A stretch of DNA of 64,000 nucleotides from Deinococcus metalli (GTDB lineage: Bacteria > Deinococcota > Deinococci > Deinococcales > Deinococcaceae): the NCBI RefSeq assembly GCF_014201805.1, contig NZ_JACHFK010000004.1, positions 186,001-250,000 of the forward strand. The letters are read 5' to 3'. This document shows, in pieces, positions 8,394-16,394 of this stretch. The notes beneath the pieces were generated by a model. That model was not told the origin of the DNA, did not search any database, and saw only the letters and a program-made list of their open reading frames with translations. A program made the translations under genes and the position numbers. Positions within the stretch are counted from its first letter, which is position 1, and each line of letters opens with the position of its first letter.

Positions 8394-9254
8394 ATGACCG
8401 CGCCGACCCGCCGCCTGAAGGTGACCGTCACCTCGGTGTGGGCGCAGGTGATCGGCATTCCGCTGTTCGTCCTCGTGGCCGCCCTGGCCGACCGCGCGCT
8501 CGGCGGCACGCTGACGGGCGCCGGCCTGGTCGCGGTCGGGCTGGTCATGGCCGCGGTGCCGGCGGTCCTGTGGCTTCTGGCGTTCTACCGCGAGGACCGG
8601 CTGGAACCCGAACCCAAAACGCTGGTGCTGGGCGTCTTCGTGCTCGCGGCGCTGCTCGCGCAGGCGGTCGGGCAGCCGCTGATCCGGCTGCTGACCGGGC
8701 CGGACCCGTCGTGGCTGGTGGGCGTGGCGACGGCGGTGCTGGTGGTAGGCATGGTGCAGGAGTTCCTGAAGTACGCGGCCGTGCGCTATACGGTCTACAC
8801 GACGCCGCAGTTCGACCACCGCATCGACGGCGTGCTGTACGGCGCGTCGGCGGGCCTGGGCTACGCGACCGTGCTGAACGTGCAGTACATCCTGGACCAC
8901 GGCGGCGTGGACCTGGGCGTGGGCGCGATCCGCGTGGCGATCACGGCGCTCGCTCAGGCCAGTTTCGCCGGGCTGAGCGGGTACGCGCTGGGACGCGCGA
9001 AGTTCGACCGCCGCCCGGCGCTGTGGCTGCCGGCTGCCGTGGGCGGCGCGGCGCTGCTGAACGGCGCGGTCAGCGTCATGCTGCGCGACCTGCCGTGGGT
9101 CGGGGGGCTGGACTTCCGGCCCGAGTACGGCCTGGTGCTGGCTGTGCTTGTCGCCGGGACGACCTTCGCGTTCCTGTTCACCCGCATGCGCGGCCTGAAC
9201 GCCGCGGACGAACGCTGGGCCGCCGAGCACCCGGCGGGCGGGAGCGCTCCGTGA
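8394..9254 (+). CDS. PrsW-like intramembrane metalloprotease family protein
   Basis: A 286-residue polytopic membrane protein with about eight hydrophobic segments. PrsW-family landmarks are YREDRLEPEPK after the second or third helix, QEFLKYAAVRY where the family has a glutamate-rich EExxK-type motif (one Glu is Gln here), and DGVLYGASAGLGYA. PrsW enzymes cut membrane substrates such as anti-sigma factors. The variant first motif makes activity uncertain. ATG 8394 (GGAG upstream) fits better than the in-frame ATG at 8295, whose extra residues are low-complexity. First gene of a run of four overlapping genes, joined to the next by GTGA. Confidence 0.75.
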   Translation: MTAPTRRLKVTVTSVWAQVIGIPLFVLVAALADRALGGTLTGAGLVAVGLVMAAVPAVLWLLAFYREDRLEPEPKTLVLGVFVLAALLAQAVGQPLIRLLTGPDPSWLVGVATAVLVVGMVQEFLKYAAVRYTVYTTPQFDHRIDGVLYGASAGLGYATVLNVQYILDHGGVDLGVGAIRVAITALAQASFAGLSGYALGRAKFDRRPALWLPAAVGGAALLNGAVSVMLRDLPWVGGLDFRPEYGLVLAVLVAGTTFAFLFTRMRGLNAADERWAAEHPAGGSAP

Positions 9255-9832
9255 CGGCCGCGATCCGGCGTCGGCTGGACTGGCCGGTGTGGGTGCTGGT
9301 GGCGGCGTCGCTGCTGCTGGGCAGCGTCCTGCAGCGGGCCGAGGCCGGCCGCACCGCCACCGCCAGCGTGGGCCGCACGCACCTCGCGTACCCGGCCCGC
9401 TGGGCGCCGCAGGGCGCCGCGGATGCCGGCACCTTCGCGGCGGCAGACCTCGCGGCCGGGGCGTATGGAGACCGCGTGGAGGTCCGGCGGCTGGGTGCCG
9501 GCGACCTGATCGCCGTGGACCAGGCGGCGCCGCAGGACGCGATGGCCGCCCTGTCGGTGTGGTCGCTGACCCGTGGCCAGGCCATGACCGGCTTCCGCAT
9601 CCTGAGCCAGACGCGCACCACCGCGCTGGGCCGGCCGGGAGCGCGGCTGGAGTACGCCTACTTAGCGGACTCCCCGCCGGGAGCGCTGCCGGTCGTGATC
9701 CGCGCGACCGACACGCTGGTGGTCGCCCAGGACGGCGTGTACGTCCTGACGGTGGCCGGGCGGGCGGATGGCGGCGCAGCCGGCCTCGATGCCCTGACGA
9801 AGCGGCTGGTCGCGGCGTGGGGGCAGCCGTGA
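9251..9832 (+). CDS. Membrane-anchored periplasmic protein of unknown function
   Basis: A 193-residue protein with one N-terminal hydrophobic anchor (WPVWVLVAASLLLGSVL) after a basic start. The extracytoplasmic domain alternates short beta-strand-like segments (HLAYPARWAP, DRVEVRRLGAGD, GVYVLTVAGR). The layout recalls the PsbP/DUF1795-like fold used by accessory proteins that monitor a lipid or protein ligand, but I cannot assign it. The GTG start overlaps the PrsW-like gene's stop and its own stop overlaps the trypsin-like gene, so all three are translationally coupled. Confidence 0.7.
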   Translation: MTAAIRRRLDWPVWVLVAASLLLGSVLQRAEAGRTATASVGRTHLAYPARWAPQGAADAGTFAAADLAAGAYGDRVEVRRLGAGDLIAVDQAAPQDAMAALSVWSLTRGQAMTGFRILSQTRTTALGRPGARLEYAYLADSPPGALPVVIRATDTLVVAQDGVYVLTVAGRADGGAAGLDALTKRLVAAWGQP

Positions 9833-11430
9833 GCGCAGGGCGCACGCGGGGAATCGGGCGCGGGGCCGCGTGGCTGGGCGTGCTGCTGGCCGTCGGGCTG
9901 AGCGGCGCGCCGGTGCCGGCCCAGGGCGTCGGGGCCGATCCGGGCGACGGCCTGGACCGGGCGCTGCTGTCCACCGCGCACCTCTTCACGCTGCAGGAGG
10001 GCAGCGACAAGGGGGCCGGCTGCACCGGCGTGGTGGTCGGGGACGACCGCACCCTGCTCACCAACTGGCACTGCGTGGGCAAGGACGCGGGCCTGCAGTC
10101 CAAGAGCCGCGCGCTGAACAACGCGCGCGGCTGGGTGTTCGTGGCCCCCACGCGCGACCCGCGGCAGGCGCCGGCCTTCGCGTACGTGGCGCGGGTGGTG
10201 GTGGGCGAACCCACGCTGGACGTGGCCGTGATCCGCATCTTCGGCACCTTCAGCGGCGACCCCGACCGGCCCGGTCCCCTGCCGGCCGGGCCGCTGCCGC
10301 TGCTGCCCCTGCCGCTGGCGAACTCCGACGCCGTCCGGCTCGGGCAGAACGTGCGCGTGCTGGGCTACCCGTCGCTCGGCGGCGACACCATCACGCTCAC
10401 CGAGGGCCGCATCTCCGGCTTCGACGACGAGAACCACGACGGCACTCCCGACGCGTTCAAGACCGACGCGGAGGTCAACCACGGCAACTCCGGCGGCCTG
10501 GCCATCAACGACCAGGGGCAACACATCGGCATTCCCACGTGGGCACGCACGGACGAGGGCGGGTCCGGCAAGATCAGCCGCATCCGCATGATCAACGTGG
10601 CGGTGCCGTACCTCCAGCAGGCCCTCGCGCTGCCGGCCCCCACCCTGGCCGACGCCCAGACGCCCGCCCAGCCGCCGGGCCTTAGCACGGCCGCGACGCC
10701 GCCCCCGGCTGCGGCCCCGGCCACCGGGACGGCGCGGATCGGGCCGGTCACGTTCCACGCGGACGCGGCCAGCCCCGCCGCGCCGGAGGGCACGCCGCTG
10801 CCGTCGGGCCTGCGGCAGGTGGTGGCGCTGGCGCCGTTCCAGAGCATGACAGCCGGCGCCGACTGGGGCAGCGTGTGGACCTACCAGGGCCAGGCGGCGG
10901 CCGGCGCGACGGGCGGAACTGCGTGGACGCTCGGCCAGAAGGGCACGTTGCAGGACACCCTCAGCGCCGCCGAGGGCCGCACGCTGCCGGATGGCCGCTA
11001 CGGGTGGTCGGTCTACGTGGCCGGGCAGCTCACGTCGCAGGGCGCCTTCCAGATCGGCGCGGCCACACCCGCCGTGGCGCCTCCGGCCGCGCCCCCAGCG
11101 CCGGTGGCCCCGGACGTCGTGATCCGGGGCGCCGTGCAGGACGCCGACAGCTCGCAGCCGATTCCGGACGCGCTGGTGATCTTGCTCAAACCCGGCGTCC
11201 AGCTCCAGGACTGGACGGCGGCCGGCTACCCGCCCGCCCAGGTCGCCGCGCAGGCCACCACGGACGCCTCCGGGGCGTACCAGACCACGCCCCCACTGCC
11301 GCGCGGGCAGACGTACCACGCGGTGTTCGCGGCGAAGGACTACCGCATCACCGATGGACCGGTCGACGTGACGGCGGACGATCCGACCCCGCTGGCGCTG
11401 GAGCCCGTCGCCCTGCAACGCTCCCAATGA
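9829..11430 (+). CDS. Secreted trypsin-like serine protease with C-terminal beta domains
   Basis: A 533-residue exported protein with signal peptide WLGVLLAVGLSGAPVPA. The S1-type protease domain covers about residues 45-275. The catalytic triad is visible: His81 in TNWHCVG, Asp131 in TLDVAVI, Ser221 in NHGNSGGLA. A DDENHDGTPD loop near residue 200 could bind calcium. After a Pro/Ala linker come a beta-rich domain (about 315-420) and, after another linker, a carboxypeptidase-regulatory-like domain (DVVIRGAVQDADSSQPIPDALVxL, about 445-530). The protease is complete. The start is GTG 9829, overlapping the previous stop, and its stop overlaps the CHASE2 start (ATGA). Confidence 0.88.
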   Translation: MSAGRTRGIGRGAAWLGVLLAVGLSGAPVPAQGVGADPGDGLDRALLSTAHLFTLQEGSDKGAGCTGVVVGDDRTLLTNWHCVGKDAGLQSKSRALNNARGWVFVAPTRDPRQAPAFAYVARVVVGEPTLDVAVIRIFGTFSGDPDRPGPLPAGPLPLLPLPLANSDAVRLGQNVRVLGYPSLGGDTITLTEGRISGFDDENHDGTPDAFKTDAEVNHGNSGGLAINDQGQHIGIPTWARTDEGGSGKISRIRMINVAVPYLQQALALPAPTLADAQTPAQPPGLSTAATPPPAAAPATGTARIGPVTFHADAASPAAPEGTPLPSGLRQVVALAPFQSMTAGADWGSVWTYQGQAAAGATGGTAWTLGQKGTLQDTLSAAEGRTLPDGRYGWSVYVAGQLTSQGAFQIGAATPAVAPPAAPPAPVAPDVVIRGAVQDADSSQPIPDALVILLKPGVQLQDWTAAGYPPAQVAAQATTDASGAYQTTPPLPRGQTYHAVFAAKDYRITDGPVDVTADDPTPLALEPVALQRSQ

Positions 11431-12767
11431 GCGCGCCCCGGACGCCGCCTCCTGCCGTGGACACTCCCGCTGCGGACGCCGCAGCGACGCCTGCGCCGCG
11501 CCCGTGGATTCAGGCGGTGCGGGAAAGCGCGGTGGCGGTGGTCGTGTTCCTGTTCCTGTCGTGGGCAGTCACCGAGGGACGCCTGGGCTGGTTCTCCGAC
11601 ACGCTGGCCGACGCGCAGGACCAGGCCTACGACGCGCTCGCGTCCCTGGAGTACCACTTCGCCAGCCCGGTCGCCCCGCCCGCCGGCACGCCGCCCGTGG
11701 TGTTCGTCGATATCGACGACGACACGGTCCAGGCCGCGAACATCAGCCCGTACCTGTTCCACCGCGGCGTGCTCGCGGACCTGCTCACGCGGGTGGCGGC
11801 CACGCAGCCGCGCGCCGTGTACGTGGACCTGAACCTCAGCGCGCCCAGCCAGGAACCCGTGCTCGACCGGCGGGGGACCGCCCGCTTTCCGCGCTCGGCC
11901 GGCGACGAGGCGCTGCTGACGGCGCTGCGCGCGCCCCACGCCTTTCCCGTCCTGCTGTCGCAGCCGGCGGTGTTCGGGGAACCGCTCAGCCGCTTCGGCG
12001 CCGCGTGCTGGGTGACGCCGGCCGTGATCACCGACAGCGGTGACACGGTGCGGCGCGTGCCCCGCCGCTGGGCCGACGGGCCGTATCCGGTGTCCGAGGC
12101 GCTGTTCCAGGCGTCGCAGCCCGGCGGCTTCCAGTGTCCGGACGCGCGGCGCGGCAGTTCGCCCCCGCGCGACGTCTACCGCACGGCGCTGTACGGCGAG
12201 CCCATCGTGTTCCACGAGGTGCCGACCAGCGGCGCCCGGACGTACGCGTGGCCCGGCCTGAGCGTGATCAGCGCCCGCACGGTGCTCGCGCAGGACGCGC
12301 CGGTCCTCGAGCCCGGCGCGCTCGTCGTGGTCGGCCGCACCGATGCTGACAACCTGGACATGCACGGCAGCGCCGTGGGGTCGCTGCCCGGCGTTGAACT
12401 CCACCTCAACGCCCTGATGACCCTGCTCGCCTACCGCCACCCGGTGGTCGCGCTCGATCCCATCGCGTCGTCGCTGCTGGCCTTTGCGGCCATGCTGCTG
12501 GCGATCCTGGCCGCACCGCTGCTGAGTGGTCTGCTCACCCGCGGCCTGACGCGGCTGGGCGTGCGGCGCCAGGTGGGCGACGTGTTCGAGCACCCGATCA
12601 TGTGGGGCCTGCTGTTCGGCGCGGCGTTCCTGGCTTACCGCTATGCGGGGCGTTTCCTCGACTTCGCGCTGCCGATCGTCAGTCTGGAACTCGCCCGGCT
12701 GGCGCTGGGCCGCCGCCTGAACCAGCTCGCCACCAAGACCCTCAAGATGGCCAAACTGCTCAACTGA
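11427..12767 (+). CDS. CHASE2-domain membrane sensor without output domain
   Basis: A 446-residue protein. The N-terminal helix (VAVVVFLFLSWAVTEG) is followed by a large extracytoplasmic CHASE2 domain (about 55-335) with the family landmarks VVFVDIDDDTV, RGVLADLLTRV and PGVELHLNAL. Three C-terminal hydrophobic segments follow (LLAFAAMLLAILAAPLL, IMWGLLFGAAFLAYRY, LDFALPIVSLEL). CHASE2 is an extracellular sensory domain normally fused to cyclase, kinase or CHAT outputs. Here nothing follows the last helix but a short basic tail, so the signal must pass to a partner. The divergent CHAT gene or the adjoining proteases are the obvious candidates. ATGA overlap with the protease gene. Confidence 0.85.
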   Translation: MSAPRTPPPAVDTPAADAAATPAPRPWIQAVRESAVAVVVFLFLSWAVTEGRLGWFSDTLADAQDQAYDALASLEYHFASPVAPPAGTPPVVFVDIDDDTVQAANISPYLFHRGVLADLLTRVAATQPRAVYVDLNLSAPSQEPVLDRRGTARFPRSAGDEALLTALRAPHAFPVLLSQPAVFGEPLSRFGAACWVTPAVITDSGDTVRRVPRRWADGPYPVSEALFQASQPGGFQCPDARRGSSPPRDVYRTALYGEPIVFHEVPTSGARTYAWPGLSVISARTVLAQDAPVLEPGALVVVGRTDADNLDMHGSAVGSLPGVELHLNALMTLLAYRHPVVALDPIASSLLAFAAMLLAILAAPLLSGLLTRGLTRLGVRRQVGDVFEHPIMWGLLFGAAFLAYRYAGRFLDFALPIVSLELARLALGRRLNQLATKTLKMAKLLN

Positions 12768-12797
12768 GCGTCATTCCGCCCGCCAGGAGGACCCGTC

Positions 12798-13625
12798 ATG
12801 CCCCAACCCGCCGCACGTTGCCGTCCGCACCCGCTCCTCGTGGGGCTGCTCCTGCTGTGCAGCCCGGCGGCGGCCGCCGCGTCGCCGCAGCTCACGCTGC
12901 CGGCGGGCGCGGTGGCCGTCCTCCAGCCAAGCGCGGTGCAGATCACAGGGCCGCAGCAGCGGCCGCTGGAGCCCGGCACACAGGTGTGCGTCAGCACCGG
13001 CTCGGCAGGCGTGTCGGACGGCGGGGTGCGCCACCCGCTGACCGCGGGGCAGTGCTACCAGGTGCCGGCCCCGCGGTCCCTGCTCGCCAGCCTGGTGTCG
13101 CTCGCCGCGTCGTGGTTGCCGACCAGCCGCAAGGCCGGCACTGTGAACGCCGAGTCGCGCGGCGAGGGCCGCTGCGGCGACCAGCCGCCGCGCGTGGCGC
13201 TGCCCAGCACCTACACCCTGGACGCCGTCATGGTGCCGGTCGCGTCCCGTCCGTACCCGAACACCGTGGAGGTCGTCGGGGCCGGCAACGAGACCCTGTA
13301 CCGCGCGGAGCAGGCACGGCCCGGCCTCGGCTTCGCGGTGCCGGTGACAGCATTCGAACGCGCGGACCACATAGTCGTCCGCGACGGCACGGGCAAGTTG
13401 CTGTACCGCGGTGCCGTCTCCCGCGTGGTCTTCGACGACGCGAGCCGCGCTACGCCGCCCGCCGAGCAGGCCCAGCGCCTGCTGGAGACCGGCCTGATCG
13501 ACTATGCCCTGCCCGCGTACTCGCTGCTCCTTCAGGCCGATGAGGTCGACGCGGCCACACAGCTCCTGGCCGCCATCCGGACGTGCTTCGTGGTTCAGCC
13601 ACCCGCCGCGGCCGGCGGCCAGTAG
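12798..13625 (+). CDS. Secreted protein of unknown function, last gene of protease/CHASE2 run
   Basis: A 275-residue protein with a clear signal peptide (LLVGLLLLCSPAAAAA). AGGAGG precedes ATG 12798. The N-terminal part (LTLPAGAVAVLQPS to HPLTAGQCYQVP) looks like a small all-beta domain similar to those that precede repeat regions in CHAT-associated proteins. Four cysteines (in VCVST, QCYQV, RCGDQ and TCFVV) could form disulfides. A helical LLETGLIDYALPAYSLLLQADEVDAA segment near the C-terminus resembles one TPR-like hairpin. The family is unknown. It lies 30 bp behind the CHASE2 gene. Confidence 0.65.
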   Translation: MPQPAARCRPHPLLVGLLLLCSPAAAAASPQLTLPAGAVAVLQPSAVQITGPQQRPLEPGTQVCVSTGSAGVSDGGVRHPLTAGQCYQVPAPRSLLASLVSLAASWLPTSRKAGTVNAESRGEGRCGDQPPRVALPSTYTLDAVMVPVASRPYPNTVEVVGAGNETLYRAEQARPGLGFAVPVTAFERADHIVVRDGTGKLLYRGAVSRVVFDDASRATPPAEQAQRLLETGLIDYALPAYSLLLQADEVDAATQLLAAIRTCFVVQPPAAAGGQ

Positions 13626-13628
13626 GCG

Positions 13629-13991
13629 CTACTCGGGCAGTTCCTCCGGCCGGGACAGCAGCGCCACGCCGAGCCCGAACAGCCCGACGGCCACCACGGT
13701 TGACCGCGCCCGGCGATGGTGGGCAAACCCCAGCAGCCACGGCGCCCCCACGGTGGCGACGCTGACCAGCATGTCCAGCGCCAGATGCGCGCGGAACGGC
13801 ACGACGCGCACGACGCCCCACTCCGCCCGGGTCAGGACGGTGGACACCAGGATGCCGGCGCTCAGCGCCCGGCACAGCAGCACGGCGCGCGGCTCGTCCT
13901 CGAAGCCCAGGAGGTTGGGGGCCGCGAACACGGCCGCGACGTACGCATAATCCGCGACTCCATGCACGGGTCTGGAAATCGGTCTGGCCAT
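13629..13991 (-). CDS. Small membrane protein (SPW-type)
   Basis: A 120-residue protein with four hydrophobic segments. It begins MARPISRPVHGVADY and has the LGFEDEPRA loop and a PWLLGFAHH motif. The repeated [PA]WLLGF-type segments are characteristic of SPW-repeat membrane proteins, whose role is unknown. GGAGGGA precedes ATG 13991. It is convergent with the preceding secreted-protein gene, only 3 bp away. Confidence 0.65.
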   Translation of the reverse strand: MARPISRPVHGVADYAYVAAVFAAPNLLGFEDEPRAVLLCRALSAGILVSTVLTRAEWGVVRVVPFRAHLALDMLVSVATVGAPWLLGFAHHRRARSTVVAVGLFGLGVALLSRPEELPE

Positions 13992-14238
13992 CGTTCCCTC
14001 CGGTGAGCGGGGCCGACTTGGCCGGACCGCAGAGGCCCGCTGCCTTCGCTGGTGGCCGCCGCCGGACGCTCGGCCCTGCCACCGTCGCGTATCCGGTGGG
14101 TCCGGCGATGACACGGGCGTGGAGCCGCGTTGGCCCGGCCCAGCCACACGGCCCGACTTTCCTCAACGCGAGTTCAGCCAATTTGCATGGCGGCCCCACC
14201 TGGTCTGCAGAACGGACATCCAGCCGCTCGACCGCGGC

Positions 14239-14439
14239 TCACGTCGTCCGGATCTTCACCTTGATGGAGCGGTCACCCGTGATGCCGCCGGACACCCCGG
14301 TCACCTCGTCGAGGCGCCAGTGCACCTGGATGTCCGCTCCGCCCGTGTTCGCTCGCTCGTGGGCGGCGTGGATGGCCCGGTCCAGCGCTTCCTGGAAGTT
14401 GCCGGCAGTCGACGTGCCCTCGTGTGTGTGTTCGGCCAT
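14239..14439 (-). CDS. Small conserved-looking cytosolic protein
   Basis: A 66-residue soluble protein preceded by GAGGAGG at good spacing. One amphipathic helix (FQEALDRAIHAAHERA) is followed by beta-like segments (ADIQVHWRLDEVTG, DRSIKVKIRTT), a helix-plus-sheet layout as in small dodecin-type or chaperone-like proteins. No family was identified. It stands alone between the membrane protein and the GntR regulator. Confidence 0.6.
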   Translation of the reverse strand: MAEHTHEGTSTAGNFQEALDRAIHAAHERANTGGADIQVHWRLDEVTGVSGGITGDRSIKVKIRTT

Positions 14440-14536
14440 GACGTCCTCCTCGGTCCGGGTCAGGGTACGGGAGAGGCCGCTCGGCCCGCTGGACCCGGTG
14501 CACGCGGCGGTCCGCGCTGGCCTCTGCCCGACCGGC

Positions 14537-15211
14537 TCACGTCAGCCCAAGACCGCTGTGCTGGAGGCGGCGCAGGCTTCCCTGCCAGTTGGCGTGCAGG
14601 GCGCGGACACTGGCCTCCACGTCCCCGGCGTGCAGGGCATGCAGCAGGACCGCGTGTTCCTCCACCGATTCCGTGCCGGCGCTGCCCGCGTGAAAGTACG
14701 CGAGTTCGATGCGGCGCAGTTTGCGTTTGAGGGCATGCAGGGTGTGGTGCAGCTCGCGGTTGCCGGCGCGCTCGGTCCACACGCCGTGGAAGGCCATGTC
14801 CGCCTCCACGGCCGCGCGGGCGTCTCCGTGCTGGAGGGCGGCCCCGAGCTGGGCGTTCAGGTCACGCAGGTGTGTGATATCCGGCCCAGTGAGGGCCGGC
14901 ATGGCGAGGCGCAGAGCGAGCATCTCCAGCGCCTCCACCACCGGGTAGAGGTCGGCGGCCCGCGCGGCGTCCAGGGGGGCCACGCGGGTCCAGCGGTTCA
15001 GCGCCGTCTCGATCAGGCCCTCGTCCTCCAGGCGGCGCAGGGCCTCGCGCACGGGCGTGCGGCTCACGCCGAGCCGGCCGGCGATGTCGAGGTCGCGCAG
15101 CGCCTCGCCGGGCTGGAGGGTGCCGTCGATGATCCACGTGCTGAGCTGCATGTACACGTCGTCGCGGGCCAGGGACCGGGCGCGCTTCGGGGCCGTGGGG
15201 GGAATGGGCAT
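14537..15211 (-). CDS. GntR-family (FadR/FCD-type) regulator
   Basis: A 224-residue repressor. The N-terminal winged helix-turn-helix shows the GntR signature LQPGEALRDLDIAGRLGVSRTPVREALRRLEDEGLIE (residues about 35-72). The C-terminal all-helical FCD domain carries the metal/ligand-binding His and Asp residues (DMAFHGVWTERAGN, SVEEHAVLLHAL). It probably senses an organic or amino acid. It is divergent from the M20 deacylase/diaminopropionate lyase operon, with a palindrome in the 37-bp gap, so it most likely represses that operon and itself. Confidence 0.9.
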   Translation of the reverse strand: MPIPPTAPKRARSLARDDVYMQLSTWIIDGTLQPGEALRDLDIAGRLGVSRTPVREALRRLEDEGLIETALNRWTRVAPLDAARAADLYPVVEALEMLALRLAMPALTGPDITHLRDLNAQLGAALQHGDARAAVEADMAFHGVWTERAGNRELHHTLHALKRKLRRIELAYFHAGSAGTESVEEHAVLLHALHAGDVEASVRALHANWQGSLRRLQHSGLGLT

Positions 15212-15229
15212 CGTCGCCCCGAGTCTATA

Positions 15230-15246
15230 TGATATGTAATATATCA
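15230..15246. promoter_or_regulatory. GntR operator overlapping a leaderless promoter
   Basis: TGATAT GTAAT ATATCA is a 17-bp imperfect palindrome, strongly AT-rich against the GC-rich surroundings, in the gap between the divergent gntR and M20 genes. It ends two bases before GTG 15249. A TAATAT -10-like box (15237-15242) lies 6 nt before that GTG, so the operon mRNA is probably leaderless. A repressor on this palindrome would directly block the polymerase. Confidence 0.7.
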
Positions 15247-15248
15247 CT

Positions 15249-16382
15249 GTGTCCGAGACGCTTTCCGATCTGCTGGCGGCGCTGGTCCGCTCCGACTCCA
15301 CCAATCCCTCGCTGGTGCCTGGTGGCGCGGGGGAGGGCGGCATCGCCCGCTTCGTGGGTGGGTGGCTCGCGGCCCGCGGCATCGCCGCCGAACTGGACGA
15401 GGCCGCCCCCGGCCGCGTCAGTGTGATCGCGCGCGTGCCCGGCACGGGCGGCGGCCGCTCGGTGATGCTCAATGCCCACCTCGACACCGTCGGCACCGAG
15501 GGCATGGCCCGGCCGTTTGATCCGGTGGTGCAGGGCGGGCGCATGTCCGGCCGCGGCACCTACGACATGAAGGGCGGGCTCGCGGCGTGCCTGCTGGCCC
15601 TGGTGGACGCCAGAGACGCCGGGCTGCGCGGAGACGTGATCCTGACCGCCGTGGCCGACGAGGAACACGCCAGCCTCGGCGTGCAGTCGGTCCTCCAGCG
15701 GGTGCGAGCCGACGCCGCCATCGTCGCGGAGCCCACCGAACTGAGCGTGTGCACCGCACACAAGGGCTTCACGTGGCACGAGATCACCACGCACGGCCGC
15801 GCCGCGCACGGCTCGCGCCCGGACCTCGGGGTGGACGCCATCGCGCACATGGGCCGCGTGATCGGGCAACTCGAGGCGCTCGGACAGACCCTCGCCAGCC
15901 GGCCGGCCCACCCGCTCCTCGGGCACGGCAGCGTGCACGCCTCGCTGATCACCGGCGGGCAGGAACTGTCCAGCTACCCGGAGCGCTCCACGCTGCACGT
16001 GGAGCGGCGCACCCTTCCCGGTGAGACCCCGGACGGAGTCACGCAGGAGATCGAGGCCCTGTTGTCGCGCCTGCGCGCCGACCCCACCTTCCACGCCGAG
16101 CACCGCGTCACCCTGGCACGCGATCCTTTCGGCATCGATCCGGGCGCGCCCATCGTGCAGGCCGTGCTCGGCGCGGCCACGACCGTGCTCGGCACTCCGC
16201 CCGCCGTGATCGGCCAGACCTTCTGGATGGACTCCGCGTTTCTCGCCGCCGCCGGCATCCCCACGGTCGTGTTCGGCCCGGCGGGAGGCGGCGCCCACGC
16301 CACCGAGGAATGGGTGGACCTCGACTCCGTCCAGCAGTGCCGTGAGGTGTACACGGCCACCCTCCGCGCCATCTGCGCCTGA
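15249..16382 (+). CDS. M20-family deacylase/peptidase (ArgE/DapE-like)
   Basis: A 377-residue cytosolic two-zinc hydrolase. The metal-site motifs are complete: NAHLDTV (His77, Asp79), GRGTYDMKGG (bridging Asp106), ADEEH (catalytic and ligand Glu138/139), AEPTE and GGGAHATEEW (last zinc His). The dimerisation-domain histidine is in RAAHGSRPDLGVDAI. Family members remove acyl groups from amino acids or cleave dipeptides. Paired with the lyase behind it, the likely substrate is an N-acyl or peptide form of 2,3-diaminopropionate or a related amino acid. E. coli has the same pairing (ygeY-ygeX). Leaderless GTG start beside the GntR palindrome. Confidence 0.88.
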   Translation: MSETLSDLLAALVRSDSTNPSLVPGGAGEGGIARFVGGWLAARGIAAELDEAAPGRVSVIARVPGTGGGRSVMLNAHLDTVGTEGMARPFDPVVQGGRMSGRGTYDMKGGLAACLLALVDARDAGLRGDVILTAVADEEHASLGVQSVLQRVRADAAIVAEPTELSVCTAHKGFTWHEITTHGRAAHGSRPDLGVDAIAHMGRVIGQLEALGQTLASRPAHPLLGHGSVHASLITGGQELSSYPERSTLHVERRTLPGETPDGVTQEIEALLSRLRADPTFHAEHRVTLARDPFGIDPGAPIVQAVLGAATTVLGTPPAVIGQTFWMDSAFLAAAGIPTVVFGPAGGGAHATEEWVDLDSVQQCREVYTATLRAICA

Positions 16383-16394
16383 CAGGAGTTCCCC

